A DNA stretch of 64,000 bases from Sphingomonas hankookensis (GTDB taxonomy: Bacteria; Pseudomonadota; Alphaproteobacteria; Sphingomonadales; Sphingomonadaceae). Positions within the stretch are counted from its first letter, which is position 1, and each line of letters opens with the position of its first letter. The stretch spans positions 56,992 through 120,991 of the forward strand of contig NZ_LQQO01000007.1 of NCBI RefSeq assembly GCF_001619955.1, written 5' to 3'. Made by a program: the position numbers and the translations under genes. The notes under the pieces were generated by a model that did not search any database, was not told the origin of the DNA, and saw only the letters and a program-made list of their open reading frames with translations. Below are positions 12,458-20,688 of this stretch, in pieces.

Positions 12458-12500
12458 TGGCGGCCCTCCGCGCACCCCGCCCGTATCCCTACGGCCCCCC

Positions 12501-12833
12501 GTATCCCCGCGCAGGCGGGGATCCAGAGCCACGAACGCCGGCCGTGGTGGCTGATAACCCTGGACCCCCGCCTGCGCGGGGGTACGCGGTCGCGTGGGGC
12601 GGAGCCTTACCCAGCAAACTGGACGTACCCCGACGCAGGCCGGGGCCCAGTCGGGCGACGCTGCCGCATAACCGCACCCGGCCCACAACCGGACCCCGGC
12701 CTTCGCGAGACTGCTGCGAAAGTCTTGCTCGTACCCGAAAACGCAACCGTACCCCCGCGCAGGCGGGGGTCCAGGGCCAGGCAAAACTGGGGCTTGCGTG
12801 TGTGGCTCTAGATCTCCGCCTGCGCGGGGATAC
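12501..12833. repeat. Three paired palindromic repeats at 124-bp period (family A)
   Basis: The 445-base gap inside the leucine operon carries family-A repeats starting at 12501, 12625 and 12749, exactly 124 bp apart, each followed about 61-66 bp later by an inverted partner (12562, about 12691, 12810). The middle pair is decayed. Each pair spans about 85 bp and can fold into one long hairpin. No coding signal is seen here; the ribosome site GAGGGG of the next gene lies at 12889-12894. Confidence 0.85.
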
Positions 12834-12902
12834 GGTGAAGCGGACTTTCGCAGACGTCCTGCCTTGGCCGGGGTACGGCGACTGCCGTGAGGGGCTGACG
12901 GC

Positions 12903-13811
12903 ATGACCACCATCCCCAGCCTCCCTCCCATCCGCCCGCCCGGCCCGCACGACGTCACCGTCACCCCCGGCAAACCACAGCCCCCCGCGACCTCCACCAC
13001 CCCCACGACCGCGCTCGGCATCGACACCGTCGCCTATGACGCGATCGTGGCGATGGTCACCCGCGCCATCGCCAGCCTGCCGCCGGGCCTGGCGCTGTCG
13101 AGCTTCATCGCCACCGTCGCCCGCGTGACGGCGGAGGTGGAGGCGCAGGTCGCCGCGAACCCGCCGGCCGACGGGCAGGGGATGGCCCCGACCGCAACCC
13201 CGGCGCAGGGTGCCACGACGCCGCTCCCCGAAGCGGTCGCGCGGGCGCTCGCCGCCGCCTTCGCCGCCGACCCGGCCACCGCGCGCGCCGCCATCACCGA
13301 TCCGCTGCAACCCCCGCCCGCCACCCCGGCGGAGGTCAGCGCCCGCGACCTCGCGCTCGCCGCCGCCGCCCTGATGGGCGCGCGCGTCGACCCCGACCGC
13401 CCGATCCCGACCACCGACCCCCGCGCGACCGATCCCGACCGCGACCCGACCCTGATGGAACAGCCCATGCGCGACCGCCTCTATCTGCTCGAAGCGAGCT
13501 TTACCGACCCGGCCTATCCCGACCGGACCTTCTACTGCCGCGACTGCATCACCATCGACGGCCTGCTGGCACGTTTTCCGGACAAGGCGACGATGCTGGA
13601 CGTCATCCGCATCCCCTATCCCCGCCCGCGCGACGCGGTGATCGCGGTCGTGGGAGAGGCGCACCAGAACCTGCCGCTGCTGGTCCTCGCCCCCAATGCC
13701 GATCCGGCCCTCGCCGACGGACGGCATGACGGCACCTGGTTCGTCAGCGATCTGAAAGCGTTGCTCCACGCGCTGCACGTCCGTCACGGCTTTCCGGAGG
13801 CGCATCCATGA
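12903..13811 (+). CDS. DUF3088-domain protein with a long Pro/Ala-rich N-terminal extension
   Basis: 302 residues of two unlike parts. Residues about 189-302 match the small stand-alone DUF3088 family (RDRLYLLEASFTDPAYPD, FYCRDC, PRPRDAVIAVVGEAHQNLP, WFVSDL), whose function is unknown; FYCRDC and the overall fold pattern hint at a thioredoxin-like protein, which is inference. Residues 1-185 are rich in Pro, Ala and Thr with two short helix-prone stretches and match no family I recognise. The only good ribosome site (GAGGGG) lies before 12903; internal ATGs at 13455 and 13467 have none, so the fusion appears real. Its stop overlaps the next small ORF by ATGA. Its place between the two carboxylase subunit genes suggests a link to leucine catabolism. 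Confidence 0.75.
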   Translation: MTTIPSLPPIRPPGPHDVTVTPGKPQPPATSTTPTTALGIDTVAYDAIVAMVTRAIASLPPGLALSSFIATVARVTAEVEAQVAANPPADGQGMAPTATPAQGATTPLPEAVARALAAAFAADPATARAAITDPLQPPPATPAEVSARDLALAAAALMGARVDPDRPIPTTDPRATDPDRDPTLMEQPMRDRLYLLEASFTDPAYPDRTFYCRDCITIDGLLARFPDKATMLDVIRIPYPRPRDAVIAVVGEAHQNLPLLVLAPNADPALADGRHDGTWFVSDLKALLHALHVRHGFPEAHP

Positions 13812-13927
13812 CCCTTTCCTACAACGCCCGCCCGACCTATCCTGTCCCGCCCGCCGGGCGCCGCGCCGACGCCCCCGAAAAAGCATCGCTATGCGGCACC
13901 TTCGCCACCTTCGGAGCGGCGCGATGA
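13808..13927 (+). CDS. 39-codon ORF coupled to both neighbours
   Basis: ATG at 13808 overlaps the stop of the DUF3088 gene (ATGA) and its TGA at 13925-13927 overlaps the ATG of the biotin carboxylase gene (again ATGA). The peptide starts MTLSYNARPTYPVPP, is basic in the middle, and ends GTFATFGAAR. It matches nothing I recognise and has no signal peptide or membrane segment. Two exact four-base overlaps are the arrangement used by every other junction downstream in this operon, which argues for translation, either for the peptide itself or to carry ribosomes to the next gene. Chance cannot be excluded. Confidence 0.5.
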   Translation: MTLSYNARPTYPVPPAGRRADAPEKASLCGTFATFGAAR

Positions 13928-15783
13928 TCGAATCGCTGCTGATCGCCAACCGGGGCGAGATCGCCCGCCGCATCCTCCGCACCGCCCGCCGGCTGGGGGT
14001 GCGCACCATCGCCGTCCATAGCGACGTCGATGCCGGCCTGCCCTTCGTCGCCGAAGCCGACCAGGCCGTCTGCATCGGCCCGGCCCCGGCGCGCGAAAGC
14101 TATCTCGACCAGGCGAAAATCCTCGCCGCCGCCCGCGCGACCGGCGCCGCCGCGATCCATCCCGGCTATGGCTTCCTGTCCGAAAATGCCGAGTTCGCCG
14201 AAGCGGTCGTCGCCGCCGGCCTCGTCTGGGTCGGTGCGCCCGCCGCCGCGATCCGCGCGATGGGCCTGAAGGACGCGGCCAAGGCTCGGATGATCGCCGC
14301 CGGCGTGCCGGTCACCCCCGGCTATCTCGGCGAGGACCAGTCGCCCGAGCGCCTGCGTGCCGAGGCCGACGCGATCGGCTATCCGGTCCTTATCAAGGCG
14401 GTGGCCGGCGGCGGGGGCAAGGGGATGCGCCGCGTCGACGACGCGTCCGCCTTCGCCGACGCCCTTGACAGCTGCCGCCGCGAAGCCGCTGCATCGTTCG
14501 GCGACGACCGCGTGCTGATCGAGAAATACATCCTGTCGCCCCGCCATATCGAGGTGCAGGTCTTCGGCGACACCCATGGCAATGCGGTCCATCTGTTCGA
14601 ACGCGACTGCTCGCTGCAACGCCGCCACCAGAAGGTGATCGAGGAAGCGCCGGCCCCCGGCATGGACGCGGAAACCCGCGCCTCGGTCTGCGACGCCGCC
14701 GTCCGCGCCGCCCGCGCGGTCGACTATGCCGGGGCGGGCACGATCGAATTCATCGCCGATGCCTCGGATGGCCTGCGCGCCGACCGCATCTGGTTCATGG
14801 AAATGAACACGCGGCTGCAGGTCGAACATCCCGTGACCGAGGCGATTACCGGCACCGACCTCGTCGAATGGCAGCTCCGCGTCGCGTCCGGCGAGCCTCT
14901 GCCCAAACGGCAGGACGAACTGTCGATCACCGGCTGGGCGATGGAGGCGCGGCTCTATGCCGAGAACCCGGCGACCGGCTTCCTGCCCTCGACCGGACCG
15001 CTGACCCACCTGCATCTCCCCACCGACATCCGCGTCGATGCCGGCGTGCGGCAGGGGGATGCGGTGACGCCGCATTACGACCCGATGATCGCCAAGTTGA
15101 TCGTCCATGCCCCCAACCGCGCCGCCGCCGCCGCGAAGCTCGCCGCCGCAGCCGCATCGGTCCAGGTCTGGCCGGTCCGCACCAACGCCGCCTTCCTCGC
15201 CCGCTGTGCCGGCGACCCCGATTTCGTGGGGCAGCGGATCGATACCGGCTTCATCGAACGCCATGCCGACCGGCTGGTCCCCGACGGCCACGTGTCCGAC
15301 GCCGCCGTCGGAGCTGCCGCTGCGGTGCTGGTACGGGCGGACCCGACCGACCCATGGCGCGCGCTGACTGGCTTCCGCCTCAACGCCGCGCCCGACGATC
15401 GCGTCGCGGTCAGCATCGGTGGCGCCACCCGCATCGCCACGCCCGTTACCGGCGGCACCGTCGCACAGCTCGGCCGTGAGCGCGTCCTGTTCGCCGATGG
15501 CGAGGCCTTTCCCTTCGCCGCGCCGGTCGCGGGGCAGGGCGGTGGCGCCTCGGCCGGCGACGGCGCGATCCTCTCGCCCATGCCCGGCCGCATCGTCGCG
15601 GTCGAGGTCGCGGCGGGTGACCGCGTCACCGCCGGGCAGCGGCTGGTGGTGCTGGAGGCGATGAAGATGGAACAGGCGTTGCTCAGCCCGTTCGACGGTA
15701 TGGTCGCCGACCTGTCCGCCGCGCCGGGCGCACAGGTCGCCGAAGGGGTGCTGCTTGCCCGCATCGAAAAGGACGCCGCATGA
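13924..15783 (+). CDS. liuD: 3-Methylcrotonyl-CoA carboxylase, alpha (biotin carboxylase/carrier) subunit
   Basis: 619 residues. Carboxylates its own biotin with ATP and bicarbonate. N-terminal biotin carboxylase domain: MIESLLIANRGEIARRI, the ATP-grasp glycine loop AVAGGGGKGMRRV, ERDCSLQRRHQKVIEEAPAP and EMNTRLQVEHPVTEAITG. C-terminal biotin carrier domain with the attachment motif EAMKMEQ, the lysine being biotinylated. The start at MIES is preferred over an in-frame ATG at 13891 because it gives the standard N-terminus and the ATGA overlap with the preceding ORF. Its stop overlaps the MaoC gene start by four bases. Confidence 0.95.
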   Translation: MIESLLIANRGEIARRILRTARRLGVRTIAVHSDVDAGLPFVAEADQAVCIGPAPARESYLDQAKILAAARATGAAAIHPGYGFLSENAEFAEAVVAAGLVWVGAPAAAIRAMGLKDAAKARMIAAGVPVTPGYLGEDQSPERLRAEADAIGYPVLIKAVAGGGGKGMRRVDDASAFADALDSCRREAAASFGDDRVLIEKYILSPRHIEVQVFGDTHGNAVHLFERDCSLQRRHQKVIEEAPAPGMDAETRASVCDAAVRAARAVDYAGAGTIEFIADASDGLRADRIWFMEMNTRLQVEHPVTEAITGTDLVEWQLRVASGEPLPKRQDELSITGWAMEARLYAENPATGFLPSTGPLTHLHLPTDIRVDAGVRQGDAVTPHYDPMIAKLIVHAPNRAAAAAKLAAAAASVQVWPVRTNAAFLARCAGDPDFVGQRIDTGFIERHADRLVPDGHVSDAAVGAAAAVLVRADPTDPWRALTGFRLNAAPDDRVAVSIGGATRIATPVTGGTVAQLGRERVLFADGEAFPFAAPVAGQGGGASAGDGAILSPMPGRIVAVEVAAGDRVTAGQRLVVLEAMKMEQALLSPFDGMVADLSAAPGAQVAEGVLLARIEKDAA

Positions 15784-16229
15784 CCGGACGCTTCTACGAC
15801 GACTGGCAGATCGGCGACCGGATCGAACACCCGATCCGCCGCACCGTGACCGAGACCGACAATCTGCTGTTCTCTACCATGACCCACAACCCGCAGCCGC
15901 TGCATATCGATGCGGAGGCGGCAAGGGCGTCGGAATTCGGCCAGATCCTCGTCAACGGGACCTTCACCTTCGCGCTGATGATCGGGCTGTCGGTGGGGGA
16001 AACGACGCTCGGCACGCTGGTCGCGAACCTCGGCTACGACCAGCTGGTGATGCCCAAGCCGGTGTTCCTTGGCGACACGCTGCGCGCCACGACCGAGGTG
16101 ACCGCGCTCAAGGACAGCCGCTCGCGTCCCGATGCCGGGATCGTCACCTTCACCCACGAACTGCACAGCCAGCGCGGCGAGGTCGTCTGCCGCTGCCTGC
16201 GCACCGCGCTGTTGAAGCGGCGCCCATGA
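15780..16229 (+). CDS. MaoC-family enoyl-CoA hydratase
   Basis: 149-residue hot-dog-fold hydratase. The NPQPLHIDAEAARASEFGQ stretch is the MaoC active site (Asp/His pair in the hydratase 2 motif), and GQILVNGTFTFALMIG continues the family pattern. It lies between the carboxylase and a CitE-type lyase with ATGA overlaps on both sides. Methylglutaconyl-CoA is normally hydrated by a crotonase (LiuC), which is absent here, so this enzyme probably takes that step with (R)-stereochemistry. Mesaconyl- or itaconyl-CoA hydration is the main alternative. Assignment of the step is inference from position. Confidence 0.88.
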   Translation: MTGRFYDDWQIGDRIEHPIRRTVTETDNLLFSTMTHNPQPLHIDAEAARASEFGQILVNGTFTFALMIGLSVGETTLGTLVANLGYDQLVMPKPVFLGDTLRATTEVTALKDSRSRPDAGIVTFTHELHSQRGEVVCRCLRTALLKRRP

Positions 16230-17065
16230 GGCTCCGCTCGCTGCTGTTCGTCCCCGGCGACCGGGCGGATCGCTTCGCCAAGGCGGCGGGAAGCGGCGCC
16301 GACGCGCTGATCCTCGACCTCGAGGATGCGGTCGCCGCCTCTGCTAAGGACACCGCCCGCACTGCCGTTCGCGACTGGCTGGCAGAGGAGGCATCGCTCC
16401 CGCGCATCGTCCGGATCAACCCGGTCGACGGGCCGCTCGCGCTCGCCGATCTCGACGCGCTGGCCGGCACCCGCCCGGATGCGATCATGGTGCCCAAGGC
16501 GGAAGGGCAGGCGACCATCACCGCGCTCGACCCGCTGCTCGCCGCGCGCGGACTGGCCGAGGTGCCGCTGCTGCCGATCGCGACCGAAACCCCGGCGGCG
16601 ATCTTTCAGCTCGGCAGCTATGCCGCGGTCGCCCACCGGCTGCTGGGCATCACCTGGGGCGCGGAGGATCTGCCCGCCGCCATCGGTGCAACGACCTCGC
16701 GCGAGGCGGATGGCCGCTACACCGCGCCCTATGAACTCGCCCGCTCGCTCACCCTGTTCGGCGCGCTTGCCGCCGGGGTCGCCGCGATCGACACCGTCTA
16801 TCCCGCGATCCGCGACGAAGCGGGCCTCGCCGCCTATGCCGCCCGCGCCGCCCGCGACGGGTTCACGGCCATGATGGCGCTGCACCCGGCACAGGTCGCG
16901 GCGATCAACGCCGCCTTCACCCCCTCGGCCGAGGCGGTCGAGCGCGCTCAGGTGATCGTCGATGCCTTCGCCGCGAACCCGGAGGCCGGGGTGCTGCAAG
17001 TCGATGGCCGCATGGTCGACGCCCCCCATCTGAAGCAGGCGCGCAGGGTGCTGGCCCGACGCTAA
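16226..17065 (+). CDS. CitE-type CoA-ester lyase (HMG-CoA / citramalyl-CoA lyase candidate)
   Basis: 279-residue HpcH/HpaI-type TIM barrel. Motifs: RSLLFVPGDRADRFAKA, ALILDLEDAV, RINPVDG, IMVPKAEG, IATETPAAIF and GITWGAEDL, including the acidic magnesium ligands. It cleaves a beta-hydroxyacyl-CoA to acetyl-CoA plus a keto acid. In Mycobacterium tuberculosis the leucine locus has the same gene set (acyl-CoA dehydrogenase, two carboxylase subunits, MaoC, CitE), and its CitE-like enzyme Rv2498c is reported to act in both leucine and itaconate breakdown. By analogy this is the HMG-CoA-cleaving enzyme here, replacing LiuE. Last gene of the operon, start overlapping the MaoC stop. Confidence 0.88.
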   Translation: MRLRSLLFVPGDRADRFAKAAGSGADALILDLEDAVAASAKDTARTAVRDWLAEEASLPRIVRINPVDGPLALADLDALAGTRPDAIMVPKAEGQATITALDPLLAARGLAEVPLLPIATETPAAIFQLGSYAAVAHRLLGITWGAEDLPAAIGATTSREADGRYTAPYELARSLTLFGALAAGVAAIDTVYPAIRDEAGLAAYAARAARDGFTAMMALHPAQVAAINAAFTPSAEAVERAQVIVDAFAANPEAGVLQVDGRMVDAPHLKQARRVLARR

Positions 17066-17068
17066 ATT

Positions 17069-17194
17069 CTCCCCGGCACGGGGAGGGGGACCGTGCGCAG
17101 CATGGTGGAGGGGGCTGTCAGCGGACGACGCGGTTACGTTGTGAAGGCGAACCCCGTCGAACATCGCCCCCGGCCACGGCTCCCCGAAAGGGGA
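17069..17194. repeat. Short hairpins in the gap after the leucine operon
   Basis: Two small GC-rich hairpins: CTCCCCG-GCA-CGGGGAG at 17069-17085, just after the lyase stop, and TCCCC-GAAA-GGGGA at 17181-17194. They may act as a Rho-independent-like block between the convergent genes, but neither has a good T run. Confidence 0.5.
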
Positions 17195-17201
17195 AGCGAC
17201 C

Positions 17202-17870
17202 TTACTCCACCGGCGGGCTGGGTGGCGGGGCGGCCAGCTTGCGCAGCGCCGCCGTCCGCTCGCGTTCGACCGCCGCCCGGTCGGCGGCCAGCCGCTTGCG
17301 CACCGCCAGATAATGCAGCGCCGCGCGGCGATCCTCCTCTGACGTCAGCGTCGCCGGCACCTGCTGCGCGGCTTCCTCCAGCGCGGCGGGCGTCGGCACC
17401 GGGGTGGCGGGGGGCAGGCCGCCATGGCCCTGCGACGCGATATCGTACCAATGCGCCGCGGCTTGCGAGAAACCGGGCAGCGTCTCCGCCACCGCGTCGA
17501 ACTGCTCTACCGCCATCGCGTGGCGCACCAGTTCCGCCTCGATCGGGATCAGCGCGCGTTCGGCCAGCAGCATCCGCAGCATCGCCGCGTCGCGGTCGAA
17601 CCGGCTCCACGCGGCATGGTTGAAGGCATGCTGGCTGCGCTGCAGGGTCAGCGCGCGCAGCACATCGGCGCGGTCGGGCTGCCGCCAGAGCCAGGCGATG
17701 CCCTGCACCGCGAACCAGCCCCACGCCACCAGCGCGAACCCGGCCAGCGCCAGCAGCAGAATGCGCCAACCGGGCAGTCCGGCCGATCCCGCCGCGATGC
17801 CGACCACGACGGCGGCGAGCACCGCCGCGGCCAGCCCCAGTCGCGGGTCGCGATACCATGTCTCGCGCAA
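17202..17870 (-). CDS. Hypothetical membrane protein
   Basis: 222 residues, not recognised. Start is inferred as TTG at 17870 because a strong GGAGGGG ribosome site lies seven bases upstream and longer versions run into the diguanylate cyclase gene. Two membrane helices near the N-terminus (LGLAAAVLAAVVVGIAAG and ILLLALAGFALVAWGWFAVQ) are followed by a soluble helical region of about 150 residues rich in Ala, Glu and Arg, ending in a Pro-rich tail (APPPSPPVE). Probably an inner membrane protein with a cytoplasmic helical domain. It follows the diguanylate cyclase on the same strand by 98 bases. Confidence 0.65.
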   Translation of the reverse strand: MRETWYRDPRLGLAAAVLAAVVVGIAAGSAGLPGWRILLLALAGFALVAWGWFAVQGIAWLWRQPDRADVLRALTLQRSQHAFNHAAWSRFDRDAAMLRMLLAERALIPIEAELVRHAMAVEQFDAVAETLPGFSQAAAHWYDIASQGHGGLPPATPVPTPAALEEAAQQVPATLTSEEDRRAALHYLAVRKRLAADRAAVERERTAALRKLAAPPPSPPVE

Positions 17871-17968
17871 AGCAGCCCCTCCACAGTCACCGATAGCCGC
17901 CGACCCTAGCACCGATCGCGCACCGGTCGACACCGCCAATCGCCGCCAGGCGTGCCGCGATGGGAAGG

Positions 17969-19738
17969 TCAGGCCGCCAGCCGCAGCCGGTCGCGCCCTT
18001 CGGCCTTGGCTCCGTACAGCGCGGTATCCGCCGCGCGCAGCACCGCCGCTGCACCGCCCATGCCGTCGATCGGCGCGATGCCTGCGCTGACCGTCAGCTC
18101 GACGATCGCCACTCCGTGGCGCAGCTTGGTCGCCGCCAGCGTCGTGCGCAGCCGTTCGGACAGGCAATGCGCCTGTTCGATGCCGGTGCCGGGGAACAGG
18201 ATGCCGAACTCCTCGCCGCCCAGCCGGGCGACGACGTCACCGTCGCGCATCACCCCGCGCGCGATCCGGGCGAATGCCTGTAGCACATGGTCGCCGGCGT
18301 CATGGCCGTGCCGGTCGTTGACCGCCTTGAAATGGTCGATGTCGAACACCGCGACGCAGCCGGCGATTCCCCCTTGCGCGGCGATTTCGATCCGCTGCGC
18401 CAGCGCCGCATCGAACACCCGGCGATTGGCCAGGCCGGTCAACGGGTCGGTCGACGCCGCGCGCGACAGTTCGGCCTCCAGCGTCTTGCGATGCGACACG
18501 TCGCGGATCATCGACACGGTGCCGGTCACCCGGCCGTCATCGTCCTGCACCGCGCGGGTATGCGATTCGAACCAGCGCAGCGCGCCATTGGTCACCCGCG
18601 CCCGATATTCGACGATCTGCGTGCCCTGAACATCGGTCAGCGCGTCGCGATGCGACACCAGCACCAGGTCGCGATCGACCGGATGTACCATCTCCAGCGC
18701 GCGGCGCCCGTGCAGTTGCGCCGGGTTGCGCCCGACAATCTGTTCGATCGACGGGGAGAGGTAGGTGATGCGCCCGCCCCGATCGATGCCCAGCACGATA
18801 TCGGTCGAATGGTCGGCCAGCAGGCGATAGCGCGCCTCGCTTTCGCGCAACCGGCGGTACAGTGCCTGTCGCCGGCTGAGGTCGGCGGCGACCGGAAAGG
18901 TCGTCAGTACGGTGCAGGCGAGATAGAATTGGAGGAACTCCATCCGCCCCTGCAGGTCGCCGCCGATGAAGCTGGTCGGCCCCATGCCGTGCAGCGTCGC
19001 ATAGCTGCCGATCACCGCCAGCACGATCGCCGACGCCGCCGCCCCGGGCAATCCCAGGCGGAAGGTGGTGAGCATCACCGGCAGCGCGGGCAGGAACAGC
19101 AGCGGCCGTTCGTTCTGAAAGAACACCGCCACCGCCACTGCCGCCGTCGCGCTGATCAGCACCGTCGCCTCGATCCGCAACTGCCGGCTGGCATCGCGCC
19201 ACCGCCGTTCGATCGCACCGCTCAGGATCAGCGACAGCACCGGCGTCAGCGTGATCATGCTCAGGCTGTGGCCGACGAACCAGATGCGCCATTGCCGGTC
19301 GAACGGCAGGCCGAATTTCAGCGCGGCGACGGTGGCGGCGACGGTCGCGCCCAGCGCCGGGGCGACGATACCGACCGATGCGACGAACCGCCCGATCCGG
19401 TCGAGCGACCCGAAATAGCCGCGCCGTCCGCGCAACTTGCGGAACAGCCATGCCGCCAGGCCGACCTCGCCAACCTTCGCGATCGCCATCGGCGCCGCCG
19501 CCAGCGGGCCGAAGCCGAACAGCGACGTCGCGGCCATGCTGCCGATCGTTCCGCCGATCAGGATCGCGGTCCAGTCGCGCCGCGGTCGCGCGATCAGCAG
19601 TGCCAGCGCGAACGGCGTAGCGGGCGCCAGGCTGGCAAGGCCGCCTTGATGATTGGACAGGATCGTCAACGACGAAAAGACGAAATAGGCCAGCGCCGTC
19701 GCCAGTCCGATCCGTTGCCTGTTCGTCGTCATCCCCAT
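17969..19738 (-). CDS. Diguanylate cyclase with MASE1 and PAS domains
   Basis: 589 residues. About 290 N-terminal residues form a multi-helix membrane MASE1-type sensor (ALAYFVFSSLTILSNHQGG, FGLPFDRQWRIWFVGHSLSM). A PAS domain follows (YRLLADHSTDIVLGIDRGG) with a PAC-like tail, then a GGDEF domain in the last ~165 residues with the active-site motif GGEEF. The RDGD five residues upstream is an RxxD inhibitory site, so the product c-di-GMP should feed back. No EAL domain. It should make c-di-GMP from two GTP in response to an unknown membrane-sensed signal, affecting motility and biofilm. ATG at 19738 has a GGAGAC site upstream. Confidence 0.93.
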   Translation of the reverse strand: MGMTTNRQRIGLATALAYFVFSSLTILSNHQGGLASLAPATPFALALLIARPRRDWTAILIGGTIGSMAATSLFGFGPLAAAPMAIAKVGEVGLAAWLFRKLRGRRGYFGSLDRIGRFVASVGIVAPALGATVAATVAALKFGLPFDRQWRIWFVGHSLSMITLTPVLSLILSGAIERRWRDASRQLRIEATVLISATAAVAVAVFFQNERPLLFLPALPVMLTTFRLGLPGAAASAIVLAVIGSYATLHGMGPTSFIGGDLQGRMEFLQFYLACTVLTTFPVAADLSRRQALYRRLRESEARYRLLADHSTDIVLGIDRGGRITYLSPSIEQIVGRNPAQLHGRRALEMVHPVDRDLVLVSHRDALTDVQGTQIVEYRARVTNGALRWFESHTRAVQDDDGRVTGTVSMIRDVSHRKTLEAELSRAASTDPLTGLANRRVFDAALAQRIEIAAQGGIAGCVAVFDIDHFKAVNDRHGHDAGDHVLQAFARIARGVMRDGDVVARLGGEEFGILFPGTGIEQAHCLSERLRTTLAATKLRHGVAIVELTVSAGIAPIDGMGGAAAVLRAADTALYGAKAEGRDRLRLAA

Positions 19739-19785
19739 GGCGTCTCCATGGCGCGGGACCCGTTAACGCCTAGTATAACCTAAGT

Positions 19786-20688
19786 CTAACTCGCTTCAAT
19801 CCGGTCGTATTTGTCGCGCTTGCGCTGTCCGAACAGCAATTTTCGTTCAAGATGATGGCGCAGCGCGCCGTAATAGGCCTCGAGAAAGGCATGGTCATAG
19901 CCTTCCTCCTGCCGGCCCAGCTTGCGACGGATCGCGGTGGCCACGGCATACAGGTCGGCGCGGTCGTTGCGGCGCAGCACCTCTTCCAGTCGCTGCAGTT
20001 CGAACGCGCCATAGGTGTCCAGCTCGGCGGCGGTGAACGGCGCGATGCGGGCGCGGTCCTGTTCATGCGCGGTCTGCACCAGCAAATCCTCGCCCAGCTT
20101 GCGCGTCTCCCGCTCGACGACCCAGGTGCCGCCGATCAGGTCGCCGCCGCGCAGCCGGTCGCGATTGAACAGCGGCAGGAACAGCAGGATCGACGACCAT
20201 CCGAGTGCCAGCGTCGCGGTCCACGCCGTCGCCATCCCTTCGGCAAAGGCGAAGGCGAGGAAGATCAGCGGCAGGAATATCTCGATCTCGCGCATCAGGT
20301 TGCGCGCCAGCACCGCCGATCCGGTCAGCCGCCCGCCATCCCGCGACACCACGCGCAGCTTCATCAGCCTCTTGCCCGGCGTCGCGGCGCGCTTGCCCGC
20401 CTCGAACAGCACGAAGTAGAAATTGCGCAGCAGGAAGAACCCCAGCAGCCACACCACCGCATACATCGACGCAGCACCCCTCGGTCCCCCGATCGCCAGC
20501 GCCAGGATCAGCAGCGACGCGCCGATCAGCGCCGCCAGCATGATGATCGCATCGATCACGAAGGCACCGGCACGCGCACCCGCCGACCCCAGCCGCAGGT
20601 TCAGCGGGACCCCCTCGGGCGTGACCAGCTGCCGTTCCAGCGTGCGCGGCATGCGCGGCCGGCGGGGCTTTCGCTCACGCCTTGCCAC
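19786..20688 (-). CDS. RDD-family membrane protein
   Basis: 300 residues. An RDD domain of about 140 residues: LRLGSAGARAGAFVIDAIIM, then GKRAATPGKRLMKLRVV and LLFLPLFNRDRLRGGDLIGG, with three to four membrane helices. The C-terminal ~110 residues are soluble and charged. Function of RDD proteins is unclear; some act in ion or compatible-solute transport. Last gene of the DUF4129-DUF4350-MoxR-DUF58-SpoIIM-RDD operon; its GTG start at 20688 overlaps the SpoIIM gene by 14 bases. An ATG 12 codons later is possible but less coupled. Confidence 0.85.
   Translation of the reverse strand: MARRERKPRRPRMPRTLERQLVTPEGVPLNLRLGSAGARAGAFVIDAIIMLAALIGASLLILALAIGGPRGAASMYAVVWLLGFFLLRNFYFVLFEAGKRAATPGKRLMKLRVVSRDGGRLTGSAVLARNLMREIEIFLPLIFLAFAFAEGMATAWTATLALGWSSILLFLPLFNRDRLRGGDLIGGTWVVERETRKLGEDLLVQTAHEQDRARIAPFTAAELDTYGAFELQRLEEVLRRNDRADLYAVATAIRRKLGRQEEGYDHAFLEAYYGALRHHLERKLLFGQRKRDKYDRIEAS

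Noticed and set aside
12489..14075. Minus-strand ORF of 528 codons
   Set aside because: It is the opposite strand of the DUF3088, small-ORF and liuD region and of palindromic repeats, rich in Arg/Gly/Ala as expected for a GC-rich shadow, with no family features.
17134..17859. Alternative minus-strand frame of 241 codons
   Set aside because: Overlaps the better-supported frame at 17202-17870, which has two clear membrane helices and a strong ribosome site.
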